Part shown: positions 43,341-51,829 of the stretch, piece by piece | Layout: each line of letters starts with the position of its first letter | Numbering within the stretch: the first letter of the stretch is position 1 | Assembly (NCBI RefSeq): GCF_004343705.1 | Contig: NZ_SKFH01000009.1 | Coordinates: forward strand, 62,001-126,000 | Reading direction: 5' to 3' | DNA length: 64,000 nucleotides | From: Flaviaesturariibacter aridisoli | GTDB lineage: Bacteria; Bacteroidota; Bacteroidia; Chitinophagales; Chitinophagaceae | Notes under the pieces: generated by a model | What the model was told of the DNA's origin: nothing | Seen by the model: the letters and a program-made list of their open reading frames with translations, nothing else | Database searches by the model: none | Program-made: the position numbers and the translations under genes

Positions 43341-43400
43341 GTGGTGAATGGCCGACGGTCAATCCCGTTTCACCATGCACCATGCGCCATTGACCCACCA
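43341..43400. repeat. Imperfect palindromic repeat between GNAT and argG
   Basis: In the 69-base gap, GTGGTGAATGG at 43341-43351 faces CCATTGACCCACCA further on, and GGTCAAT at 43357-43363 has its reverse complement ATTGACC at 43389-43395. Degenerate repeats of the GGTGAATGG type are frequent between genes of this phylum. A role in RNA processing or differential expression inside the operon is possible but not shown. Confidence 0.4.
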
Positions 43401-43402
43401 CC

Positions 43403-44599
43403 ATGAAGAAAATCGTTCTGGGCTTCAGCGGAGGATTGGACACCTCCTATTGTGTGAAATACCTCACCGAAGACAAAGGCTACGAGGTACACAGCGTGAT
43501 CGTCAACACCGGCGGCTTCAGCGCCGACGAGCTCGGCGCCATCGAGGCGCACGCCTATGCGCTGGGCGTCAAAACGCATACGACCGTGGATGCGGTGCGC
43601 CCCTACTACGAGCGCATCATCCGGTACCTGGTGTTCGGCAACGTACTCAAGAACAACACCTACCCCCTCAGCGTGTCGGCCGAGCGCCTCGTGCAGGCGC
43701 TGCACATCGCCGAGCATGCCCAGAAGCTGGGTGCCGATGCCGTTGCGCACGGCTCCACCGGCGCCGGCAACGACCAGGTGCGCTTCGATATGATCTTTCA
43801 TATCCTGGTGCCGGGCCTCGAGATCCTCACCCCTATCCGCGACCAGCGCCTCAGCCGCGAGCAGGAGATCCAGTACCTGAAGGACAAGGGCGTGACGATG
43901 AACTTTGAAAAAGCCCAGTATTCCATCAATAAAGGCCTCTGGGGCACCTCCGTGGGCGGCCGCGAAACGCTTCGCTCCAACGGCTTCCTGCCCGAAGAAG
44001 CCTGGCCGACGCCCGTGACCAGAACGGGCAGCGAGGACGTCACGCTGCGCTTCGAAAAGGGACAGCTGCTGGCGGTCAATGGCACCGAATACAGCCACCC
44101 CGTGGAGGCCATCCAGGCCTTGCAGGAACTTGCCGCGCCTTACGGCATCGGCCGCGACATCCACGTAGGCGACACCATCATCGGCATCAAGGGCCGCGTG
44201 GGCTTCGAAGCCGCCGCGCCCATCCTCATCATCAAAGCGCACCACGCCCTCGAAAAGCACGTGCTCACGAAGTGGCAGCTCACCTGGAAAGACCAGCTGG
44301 CCCTCTTCTACGGCAACTGGCTCCACGAAGGCCAGATCCTCGATCCGGTCATGCGCGACATCGAAGCCTTCTTCGAAAAGAGCCAGGAGCAAGTAACAGG
44401 CACCGTATTTCTACAACTCCACCCCTACCGCTACCAGGTGACCGGCATTGAAAGCCCCTTTGACCTCATGAGCAGCAAGTTCGGCGCCTATGGCGAGATG
44501 AACAGCGGCTGGACCGGCGAAGACGTACGCGGCTTCAGCAAGATCTTCGGTAACCAGACCGCCATTTTTCACCAGGTAAAAAACAGTAGCCATGATTAA
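43403..44599 (+). CDS. argG: Argininosuccinate synthase
   Basis: 398 residues. ATP-pyrophosphatase motif FSGGLDTSYC near the start, HGSTGAGNDQVRFD at about 115-128 and later GLWGTSVGGRETL, all family hallmarks. It joins citrulline and aspartate to argininosuccinate using ATP in the cytoplasm. In the common order argG would be late in the pathway, yet it stands second here; its stop overlaps the argC start by 8 bases (ATGATTAA), so both are translated from one transcript. Length is normal and no motif is missing. Confidence 0.96.
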   Translation: MKKIVLGFSGGLDTSYCVKYLTEDKGYEVHSVIVNTGGFSADELGAIEAHAYALGVKTHTTVDAVRPYYERIIRYLVFGNVLKNNTYPLSVSAERLVQALHIAEHAQKLGADAVAHGSTGAGNDQVRFDMIFHILVPGLEILTPIRDQRLSREQEIQYLKDKGVTMNFEKAQYSINKGLWGTSVGGRETLRSNGFLPEEAWPTPVTRTGSEDVTLRFEKGQLLAVNGTEYSHPVEAIQALQELAAPYGIGRDIHVGDTIIGIKGRVGFEAAAPILIIKAHHALEKHVLTKWQLTWKDQLALFYGNWLHEGQILDPVMRDIEAFFEKSQEQVTGTVFLQLHPYRYQVTGIESPFDLMSSKFGAYGEMNSGWTGEDVRGFSKIFGNQTAIFHQVKNSSHD

Positions 44600-45563
44600 G
44601 GCCGGCATCGTAGGCGGCGCAGGCTACACCGGCGGCGAACTGCTGCGGCTCCTGCTGCGCCACCCGGGCGTTGCGATCGCGTTCGTGCACAGCCGCAGCC
44701 AGGCCGGCAGCCCGGTAACTTCGGTGCACAGCGACCTGCTGGGCGAAACGGAGCTCTGCTTCGCGGGCGAGCTGTCGCAAGACATCGACGTGCTTTTTCT
44801 CTGCGTCGGACATGGCGAGGCCAAAAAATTCCTGGCTGAAAACGAAATTTCGGCTTCCGTGAAGGTCATCGACCTGTCGCAGGACTTCCGCCTTTCGGGC
44901 CGCGCCACGATCGGCAACCGCAGCTTCGTCTACGGCCTGCCCGAGCTGCAGCGCGACGCGATCCGCGCCGCGCAAAACGTGGCCAACCCCGGCTGCTTCG
45001 CCACGGCCATCCAGCTGGCACTACTGCCGCTGGCGAAGGCCGGACTACTTGGTGAAGTGTACGCCACGGGCATCACGGGCTCCACCGGCGCGGGCCAGGG
45101 CCTCAGCGCCACGTCGCACTTCAGCTGGCGGGCCCAGAATATCCAGGCCTACAAAACGCTGGCGCACCAGCACGGCAACGAGATCGGCCAATCGGTCATG
45201 TCGCTGCAGCCCGAAGGTTTTGCGCTGAACTTCGTACCCTGGCGCGGCGACTTTCCGCGCGGCATCTTCGTCAGCGCTACGCTGGATTTTGCGGGCACGC
45301 AGGAAGAAGCGTATACCCTCTTTGAAGATTTTTACCGAACGCATCCGTTCACCATCGTCAGCCGCGCGCCCATTCACCTGAAGCAGGCCGTGAATACCAA
45401 CAAATGCGTGTTGCAGCCCGAAGTGGCCGGCGGCAAGCTCGTGGTACACAGCGCTATCGACAACCTGCTCAAAGGGGCATCAGGACAGGCAGTGCAGAAC
45501 ATGAACCTGATGTTTGGACGAAATGAAGCGGAAGGAGTACAACTGAAACCATTGGCATTCTGA
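44592..45563 (+). CDS. argC: N-acetyl-gamma-glutamyl-phosphate reductase
   Basis: 323 residues. The NADP-binding motif GGAGYTGGELLRLL opens the protein, the catalytic Cys is in NPGCFATAIQLAL near 136, and GITGSTGAGQGLSATSHFSW follows. It reduces N-acyl-glutamyl phosphate to the semialdehyde, the third step of the pathway. It overlaps argG by 8 bases and is 1 base from proC. Whether the natural N-acyl group is acetyl or succinyl is open (see the carbamoyltransferase). Confidence 0.95.
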   Translation: MIKAGIVGGAGYTGGELLRLLLRHPGVAIAFVHSRSQAGSPVTSVHSDLLGETELCFAGELSQDIDVLFLCVGHGEAKKFLAENEISASVKVIDLSQDFRLSGRATIGNRSFVYGLPELQRDAIRAAQNVANPGCFATAIQLALLPLAKAGLLGEVYATGITGSTGAGQGLSATSHFSWRAQNIQAYKTLAHQHGNEIGQSVMSLQPEGFALNFVPWRGDFPRGIFVSATLDFAGTQEEAYTLFEDFYRTHPFTIVSRAPIHLKQAVNTNKCVLQPEVAGGKLVVHSAIDNLLKGASGQAVQNMNLMFGRNEAEGVQLKPLAF

Positions 45564-45564
45564 T

Positions 45565-46365
45565 ATGAAAGCAGCCATCATCGGTGCGGGCAACATCGGG
45601 CGCGCACTGGCACAGGGACTCGTAGAGTCCGGGGCGGCGGTGCCCGCCGCCATCACCGTTACCCGGCGCAACAGCGCGGCCCTGGCCGAATTTGCAGCCG
45701 AAGGCTTTATCACGGGCACGGACAACCGCGAAGCTGTTCGGAACGCAGACGTGATCTTCCTGTGCATCCTGCCGCAGCAGCTCAACGCCGTACTCGACGA
45801 GATCGCTCCCATGTTGCAAGCGCAGCGGCAACTCGTTGTATCGGTGGTGACGGGCGCGCACAGCAGCGACCTGCGCCGGCACCTCGGCGACGAGGCCCGC
45901 ATCATCCGCGCCATGCCCAACACGGCGCTACGCGTGAAGGCCAGCATGACCTGCCTCGCCGCATCCGGGGCAACCGATGAAGACCTGCGCTTTGTGCAAC
46001 ACCTTTTCGGCACCATGGGCTCCTCCATCGTAATCAACGAAGAACTGATGAGCGCGGCCACGGCCCTGTGCGCCTGCGGTATCGCTTTTTTCCTGCGCAG
46101 CATCCGCGCCGCGGCGCAGGGTGGCGTAGAGATCGGCTTTCACGCCCACGACGCCATCACGATCGCGGCACAAACGGCGCTCGGCGCCGCGCAATTGCTG
46201 CTGCAGAACGGCACCCACCCCGAAGAGGAGATCGACAAGGTCACCTCGCCGAAAGGCTGCACCATCGCCGGGCTCAATGAAATGGAGCACCAGGGCCTTA
46301 GCTCGGCGCTCATCAAAGGCATTAAACTGTCGGCCAGCATTGCCGGCGAACTCTATAAGAAATGA
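45565..46365 (+). CDS. proC: Pyrroline-5-carboxylate reductase
   Basis: 266 residues. N-terminal Rossmann motif IIGAGNIGRALAQGL, VIFLCILPQQLNAVLDEIAP, IIRAMPNTALRVKASMTCLA and the C-terminal dimer signature EEEIDKVTSPKGCTIAGLNE with ALIKGIKLS. It makes proline from pyrroline-5-carboxylate with NAD(P)H. It lies inside the arginine operon, 1 base after argC and with its stop overlapping the argD start (ATGA), so proline synthesis, or recycling of an arginine/ornithine-derived intermediate, is tied to arginine control. A separate proC copy elsewhere would explain a special role. Confidence 0.94.
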   Translation: MKAAIIGAGNIGRALAQGLVESGAAVPAAITVTRRNSAALAEFAAEGFITGTDNREAVRNADVIFLCILPQQLNAVLDEIAPMLQAQRQLVVSVVTGAHSSDLRRHLGDEARIIRAMPNTALRVKASMTCLAASGATDEDLRFVQHLFGTMGSSIVINEELMSAATALCACGIAFFLRSIRAAAQGGVEIGFHAHDAITIAAQTALGAAQLLLQNGTHPEEEIDKVTSPKGCTIAGLNEMEHQGLSSALIKGIKLSASIAGELYKK

Positions 46366-47525
46366 AGCTATTCGACGTTTACCCGATCAACGACATCACC
46401 ATCGCCCGCGCCGAGGGCAGCTACGTGTGGGACGATGCCGGCCAGCGCTACCTCGACCTGTATGGCGGGCACGCGGTGATCTCCATTGGCCACACGAACC
46501 CGCACTGGGTGCAACGCATTGAGACACAGCTGCACCAGATCGCTTTTTATTCCAACTCGGTACGCATCCCCCTGCAGCAGCAGCTGGCCGATAAGCTGGG
46601 CGCCGTCAGCGGCCGACCCGATTACCAGCTGTTCCTGTGCAACAGCGGCGCCGAAGCCAACGAGAACGCCCTGAAACTCGCCTCTTTTCACACGGGCCGC
46701 AAAAAGATCGTGGCTTTCAAAAAAGCATTTCACGGCCGCACGTCGCTGGCCGTAGCCGCCACTGACAACCCCGCGATCGTGGCGCCGGTGAATGAAACCG
46801 GCAACATCGTATTTCTACCGTACAACGATGAAGCGGCTCTGCACGAATGGTTCAACGCCCATGGCGGCGAAACCGCGGCCGTCATCATCGAAGCCATCCA
46901 GGGTGTAGGCGGAATCACCGTCGCCACCGATGCCTTCCTGCAAGCCATCCGCGCCCGGTGCACGCAGCACGGCGCCGTTTTTATTGCTGATGAAGTGCAA
47001 TGTGGGTACGGACGCAGCGGTCGTTTCTTTTGCACCGATACCGCCGGCGTGGATGCCGATGTCTACAGCATGGCCAAAGGCATGGGTAATGGTTTCCCGG
47101 TCGGCGGCATCCTCATCGCACCGCATATCGCGCCCAAACACGGGCTGCTGGGCACCACCTTCGGGGGCAACCACCTCGCCTGCGCCGCCGCACTGGCGGT
47201 GCTGGAAGTGATCGAACAGGAACGACTGCTGCAGGCCGCCGCTGAAACCGGCACCTGGCTGATGGAGGAACTGAAAGCCATCCCACAGCTGCAGAACGTC
47301 CGTGGCAAGGGCCTCATGATCGGCTTCGACCTGCCCCCGCAGCTGAAAACGCTACGCGCGAAGCTGCTGCAGGAGTACCGTATTTTTACGGGGGAGGCGA
47401 AGCCCGCTGTTGTGCGCCTCCTGCCCGCTCTCAACCTCGGTCGCGCCGCCGCCGGCGAATTCCTGGAAAGCCTCCGCGCGGCGATTGCCTCCCTGGAGCG
47501 CGAAGCCACCCCAGCTCACCTCTAA
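46362..47525 (+). CDS. argD: Acylornithine aminotransferase (class III)
   Basis: 387 residues. PLP enzyme of the class-III type: YVWDDAGQRYLDLYGGHAVI, CNSGAEANENALKLASFHTG (cofactor phosphate site), FIADEVQCGYGRSGRFF (Asp contacting the pyridine N) and the Schiff-base Lys in SMAKGMGNGFPVGG. It forms N-acyl-ornithine from the semialdehyde and glutamate. Sits between proC and the carbamoyltransferase, overlapping proC by 4 bases. Some members also use succinylated substrates, in line with the carbamoyltransferase next to it. Confidence 0.95.
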   Translation: MKLFDVYPINDITIARAEGSYVWDDAGQRYLDLYGGHAVISIGHTNPHWVQRIETQLHQIAFYSNSVRIPLQQQLADKLGAVSGRPDYQLFLCNSGAEANENALKLASFHTGRKKIVAFKKAFHGRTSLAVAATDNPAIVAPVNETGNIVFLPYNDEAALHEWFNAHGGETAAVIIEAIQGVGGITVATDAFLQAIRARCTQHGAVFIADEVQCGYGRSGRFFCTDTAGVDADVYSMAKGMGNGFPVGGILIAPHIAPKHGLLGTTFGGNHLACAAALAVLEVIEQERLLQAAAETGTWLMEELKAIPQLQNVRGKGLMIGFDLPPQLKTLRAKLLQEYRIFTGEAKPAVVRLLPALNLGRAAAGEFLESLRAAIASLEREATPAHL

Positions 47526-47540
47526 TTTCCCGCCACAACC

Positions 47541-48497
47541 ATGAAGCATTTTCTCTCCGCCTTAGATGTGCCCGATGTAACCGCGCTGGCCGACAGCGCC
47601 GCGGCCTTCAAAGCAGCGCCGCGTTCCGCCGAAACGCTCGGACGCGGCAAGCGCATCGGCTGCCTCTTTCTCAACCCAAGCCTGCGCACGCGCCTCAGCA
47701 CGCAGGTAGCTGCGCAACAGCTCGGCATGGAAGCCATCGTGTTCAACGTGGGGGCCGAGGGCTGGGCCCTCGAGTTCGCCGAAGGCGCCGTGATGAACGG
47801 AACCACCGTGGAGCACGTGAAAGACGCAGCGCCCATCCTCGGCCAATATTTCGACATCCTCGCCATCCGCACCTTCCCGGGACTGAAGGACCGCGCTGAA
47901 GATTACAGCGAGCGCTACATCAGCCAGTTTGTAAAATACGCCGGCGTGCCAGTAGTCAGCCTCGAAAGCGCTACGCTGCACCCGCTGCAAAGCCTCGCCG
48001 ACCTGCTGACCATCCGTGAGACATTCGCCGGCGGCCGCCGGCCCAAAGTAGTGCTCAGCTGGGCGCCGCACGTAAAGCCGCTGCCGCAATGCGTGGCCAA
48101 CTCCTTTGCCCAGTGGATGACCGTATGGGGCGGTGCCGACTTCGTGGTGACGCATCCCGAAGGCTATACCCTCGACCCGCAATACACGAAGGGCGCTAGC
48201 ATCACGCACAACCAGGACGAAGCCTTCGAAGGAGCCGATTACATCTATGTAAAGAATTGGAGCTCTTACGAGCAATACGGGCAGATTCTCAGCAACGATA
48301 CCGACTGGATGCTAACCCTTGACAAGCTGAAGGCAACGAATAACGGAAAGGTGATGCACTGCCTGCCCGTGCGCCGCAACGTGGAGCTGAGCGACGAAGT
48401 GCTCGACTCCGCGCACAGCCTGGTAACCCAGCAAGCGGGCAACCGCGTGTGGGCAGCGCAGGCTGTTCTCGCCGACATCTTAAAATCGAACGCATGA
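47541..48497 (+). CDS. argF': N-acyl-ornithine (acetyl- or succinyl-) carbamoyltransferase
   Basis: 318 residues. Carbamoyl-phosphate site FLNPSLRTRLSTQ (45-53), the family-specific Trp75 (AEGWALEFAEGAVMNG), HPLQSLADLLTIRE, and HCLPVRRNVELSD near the end. This is the Bacteroidota/Xanthomonas type that acts on acylated ornithine rather than ornithine, so argE must then remove the acyl group from acyl-citrulline. In my memory alignment, residue Val90 (GTTVEHV) corresponds to the position where Glu gives acetyl specificity and Pro, Ser or Val succinyl specificity; that would make this a succinylornithine enzyme. Its stop overlaps the argB start (ATGA). Confidence 0.92.
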   Translation: MKHFLSALDVPDVTALADSAAAFKAAPRSAETLGRGKRIGCLFLNPSLRTRLSTQVAAQQLGMEAIVFNVGAEGWALEFAEGAVMNGTTVEHVKDAAPILGQYFDILAIRTFPGLKDRAEDYSERYISQFVKYAGVPVVSLESATLHPLQSLADLLTIRETFAGGRRPKVVLSWAPHVKPLPQCVANSFAQWMTVWGGADFVVTHPEGYTLDPQYTKGASITHNQDEAFEGADYIYVKNWSSYEQYGQILSNDTDWMLTLDKLKATNNGKVMHCLPVRRNVELSDEVLDSAHSLVTQQAGNRVWAAQAVLADILKSNA

Positions 48498-49279
48498 AAG
48501 AGCTGACGGTCATCAAGATCGGGGGCAACATCATCGACGACGAAGAGCGCCTACACGGTTTCCTGCTCCGGTTCGCGGCCGTAGCGGGAGCGAAGGTGCT
48601 CGTGCACGGCGGGGGCAAGCTGGCCACGCGCCTCGCGGGCGAGCTGAAGATCCAACAGCAACTCGTGGATGGGCGCCGCATTACCGATGCGGAAACACTC
48701 AAAGTAGTGACGATGGTTTATGCCGGCTGGGTCAATAAATCGATCGTGGCGGGCCTGCAGGCGCTGGGCTGCCCGGCCATCGGCCTTAGCGGCGCCGACG
48801 GCGACGCGGTGCGGGCGCAGAAGCGCCAGGCGAGCGCCATCGACTACGGCTTTGTCGGAGATGTAACTGCTATCAATGCGCCTTTTTTGCATACGCTGAT
48901 CGAAGCCGGGCAGACGCTGGTGCTCGCGCCGATCACTCACGATGGCAACGGTCAGCTGCTTAACACCAATGCCGATACCATCGCGCAGGAAACGGCCACA
49001 GCCCTCGGCGCGCTTTATTCCGTGCGGCTGGTGTATTCGTTTGAAAAAGCCGGTGTGCTGCGCGATGCGGACGACGACCAATCAGTTATCTCCGAAATAA
49101 ACCCGGAACGCTACGCGACGCTGAAGGCCGACGGTATCGTTTCGGGCGGCATGCTGCCGAAGCTGGACAATGCCTTCCGCGCCCTCGCGGCCGGTGTGCA
49201 GGAAGTAATCATCGGCCAGGCTGAAGCGCTGCCGGCGCTGCTTTCGGGCCAAAGCGGAACCCGCATTCATCATGGCTAA
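48494..49279 (+). CDS. argB: N-acylglutamate kinase
   Basis: 261 residues from the ATG at 48494, which overlaps the preceding TGA; an in-frame start 15 codons upstream is inside the carbamoyltransferase and was rejected. The amino-acid-kinase fold shows VIKIGGNIIDD, VLVHGGGKLATRLAGELKI and LNTNADTIAQETATALGA, then the C-terminal SGGMLPKLDNAFRALAAG. It phosphorylates N-acylglutamate, second step of the pathway. It overlaps argE by 8 bases. Residue patterns of arginine feedback (N-terminal helix) are absent, so control may be mainly transcriptional. Confidence 0.94.
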   Translation: MKELTVIKIGGNIIDDEERLHGFLLRFAAVAGAKVLVHGGGKLATRLAGELKIQQQLVDGRRITDAETLKVVTMVYAGWVNKSIVAGLQALGCPAIGLSGADGDAVRAQKRQASAIDYGFVGDVTAINAPFLHTLIEAGQTLVLAPITHDGNGQLLNTNADTIAQETATALGALYSVRLVYSFEKAGVLRDADDDQSVISEINPERYATLKADGIVSGGMLPKLDNAFRALAAGVQEVIIGQAEALPALLSGQSGTRIHHG

Positions 49280-50345
49280 CTACACCCTCGAACAGTTACA
49301 GGAAAAGGCACTGGCGCTATTGCGGCAACTCATTGCCACTCCTTCTTTCAGCAAAGAGGAGGAGCGCACCGCCTCGCACATTGCGCGTTTCTTTGAAGCC
49401 GAAGGTATTCCCTGTTACCAGGAGGGCTACAACGTCTTCGCCCGCAACCGGCACTGGAATGAAGGCGCCCCGACCTACCTGCTCAACTCCCACCACGACA
49501 CGGTGAAGCCGGCGCCTTCCTACACCCGCAATCCCTTCGAGGCAACCATCGAAGACGGTAAATTGTACGGGCTGGGCAGCAACGATGCCGGCGGCCCGCT
49601 CGTGGCACTGATCGCGGCCTTCCTGTATTTCTACGACAGAGAAGACCTGCCGTTCAACCTCATTATGGCCGCCACCGCCGAAGAGGAGATCTCTGGCCGC
49701 GGCGGTATTGAAAAGATCCTGCCCCTGCTCAGCGACATTGACGGCGCACTCGTGGGCGAGCCCACGAAAATGCAGCTCGCCGTTGCCGAGCGCGGCCTCC
49801 TGGTGATCGACGCCGTGGCTGCAGGGAAGGCGGGCCACGCCGCGCGCAACGAAGGCGATAACGCCATTTACCGGGCCTTGCGCGATATCATGCGCCTGCA
49901 GCAACTCACCTTCGAACGCGTGTCGCCGCTCCTTGGTCCCGTAACGGCGCAAGCCACCGTTATCGAAACGGAGAACAGGGCGCACAACGTGGTGCCGGCC
50001 CGGTGCCGGTTTGTGATCGACGTGCGCGTGAACGAATGCTATACGCTGGAAGAAGTGCTGGCGCTGCTCCGCTCCGAGCTTTCGTCTGCACTGACGCCCC
50101 GCAGCCTCCGCCTGCGCTCTTCGGTGATCGGCGACGACCATCCGCTCGTGCGCGCCGGGCGTACCCTCGGCCGCGAAGCCTACGGTTCGCCTACTACCTC
50201 AGACAAGGCGCTGCTGCCCTTTCCCGCGCTCAAGATCGGCCCGGGCGACTCGGCCCGCAGCCATACCGCCGATGAATGGATCGGCATCGACGAACTGAAC
50301 GAAGGCATCCGCCTCTACATCGAACTCTTAAAGCAATTGGAATGA
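49272..50345 (+). CDS. argE: M20 deacylase of N-acyl-citrulline/ornithine
   Basis: 357 residues. Metallopeptidase M20 with LLNSHHDTVKPAPSYTRNPF (first metal His), GLGSNDAGGPLVALIAAFL (bridging Asp), ATAEEEISGRGGIEKILPLL (catalytic Glu) and a dimerisation lobe, ending GPGDSARSHTADEWIGIDEL (last metal His). In this operon type it takes the acyl group off acyl-citrulline after the carbamoyltransferase step; acetyl or succinyl depends on that enzyme. Eight bases of overlap with argB and four with argH tie it tightly into the operon. Confidence 0.93.
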   Translation: MANYTLEQLQEKALALLRQLIATPSFSKEEERTASHIARFFEAEGIPCYQEGYNVFARNRHWNEGAPTYLLNSHHDTVKPAPSYTRNPFEATIEDGKLYGLGSNDAGGPLVALIAAFLYFYDREDLPFNLIMAATAEEEISGRGGIEKILPLLSDIDGALVGEPTKMQLAVAERGLLVIDAVAAGKAGHAARNEGDNAIYRALRDIMRLQQLTFERVSPLLGPVTAQATVIETENRAHNVVPARCRFVIDVRVNECYTLEEVLALLRSELSSALTPRSLRLRSSVIGDDHPLVRAGRTLGREAYGSPTTSDKALLPFPALKIGPGDSARSHTADEWIGIDELNEGIRLYIELLKQLE

Positions 50346-51646
50346 AACTCTGGCAGAAAGACAGTACCGCTACCGCCGCCGGCATTGAATCGTTTACCGT
50401 GGGCCGCGACCGTGAATTCGACCTCCTGCTGGCACCTTACGACGTGCAGGGCTCTATTGCACACGTTACGATGCTCGGCGAAGTGGGCCTGATGACCGCG
50501 GAGGAAGCGGCCACCGCCGCGACCGCCCTGCGCGAGATCGCCGTCGAAATCGAAAAAGGCAGCTTCGTTCTGGAAGAAGGTGTGGAAGATGTGCATTCGC
50601 AAGTGGAGCTGCTCCTCACCCGCCGCATCGGCGACACCGGCAAGAAGATCCACAGCGGCCGCAGCCGCAACGACCAGGTGGCTGTCGACATCAAACTGTT
50701 CCTGCGCGCACAACTACTGGAGCTGAAGAACGACGTGCGCGGCCTTTTCGACGTACTGCAAGGGCAAAGCGAGCGTTTCAAAGACGTGTTGCTTCCGGGG
50801 TATACGCACCTGCAGCTGGCCATGCCTTCGTCCTTCGGTCTCTGGCTCGGCGCTTATGCCGAAAGCCTTGCCGACGACCTGCTGCTGCTGGCAACAGCCT
50901 ACGAGTTCTCCAACAAAAACCCGCTGGGCAGCGGCGCGGGCTACGGCTCGTCGCTGCCCCTAAACCGGCGCCGCACGACGGCGCTGCTGGGCTTCAGCGA
51001 CCTGCATTATAATTCTGTGTACGCGCAAATGAGCCGCGGGAAAACGGAACGCTTTGCCGCAACTGCGCTGGCCGCCATCGGGGCCACCGTAGGTCGCCTG
51101 GCGATGGATTGCTGCCTGTACCTGAACCAGAACTTCGATTTCATCTCCTTCCCTTCCGAACTCACCACGGGCAGCAGCATCATGCCGCACAAGAAAAACC
51201 CCGACGTATTCGAACTTGTTCGAGGTAAATGCAACCGCCTGCAATCGGTGCCCAATGAGCTGGCCTTGTTGCTGGGCAACCTGCCTTCTGGCTATCACCG
51301 CGAACTGCAGCTCACTAAGGAGATCGTATTCCCCGCTCTCGGCGAGCTCCGGGCCTGCCTGCAGATGACCACCCTTATGCTCGGACAGATGGAGGTGCGC
51401 CGGGATATTCTTAACGAAGAAAAGTACCGCTACGCTTTCAGCGTGGAAGCAGTCAACGCGCTGGTCAACGAAGGCGTGCCCTTTCGCGAAGCCTACCGCC
51501 GCGTAGGCAACGACATCGAATCGGGCAACTTCCGCTACGACACGTCGACGGAGTTGCGGCACACGCATGAGGGCAGCATCGGCAACCTGTGTACCGCAGA
51601 AATACGGGAGGTCTTTGAAAAGGTAGCGGCGCGCTTCCAGGACTGA
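50342..51646 (+). CDS. argH: Argininosuccinate lyase
   Basis: 434 residues from the ATG at 50342 (overlaps the argE stop, ATGA). The lyase signature GSSIMPHKKNPDVFELVRGK is present, with HSGRSRNDQVAVDIKLFL and YTHLQLAMPSSFGLWLGAYA. It splits argininosuccinate into arginine and fumarate, the last step. It ends the nine-gene operon; 183 bases follow before the next gene, in which a small GC hairpin at 51654-51667 has no T tail, so termination is not obvious. Confidence 0.95.
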   Translation: MKLWQKDSTATAAGIESFTVGRDREFDLLLAPYDVQGSIAHVTMLGEVGLMTAEEAATAATALREIAVEIEKGSFVLEEGVEDVHSQVELLLTRRIGDTGKKIHSGRSRNDQVAVDIKLFLRAQLLELKNDVRGLFDVLQGQSERFKDVLLPGYTHLQLAMPSSFGLWLGAYAESLADDLLLLATAYEFSNKNPLGSGAGYGSSLPLNRRRTTALLGFSDLHYNSVYAQMSRGKTERFAATALAAIGATVGRLAMDCCLYLNQNFDFISFPSELTTGSSIMPHKKNPDVFELVRGKCNRLQSVPNELALLLGNLPSGYHRELQLTKEIVFPALGELRACLQMTTLMLGQMEVRRDILNEEKYRYAFSVEAVNALVNEGVPFREAYRRVGNDIESGNFRYDTSTELRHTHEGSIGNLCTAEIREVFEKVAARFQD

Positions 51647-51829
51647 TCTTTTTAGCCGCCCGCGGCTCATTACAGCCACCCGTAGGGAAACAGGAAGGAA
51701 CATCGGGGCATCTCCTTCGGGCACCAGGGGCAGAAGGAAACAGCGACCTCCAACGGCACCGGACTAAAAAATACGTTAATCGGTCCGGAAAATGGTCCCG
51801 TTCGGCCGCAGGCGGCGAACTTTACCTCC

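Noticed and set aside
51654-51667. Hairpin after argH as operon terminator
   Set aside because: Perfect 6-base stem but no T-run on the + strand.
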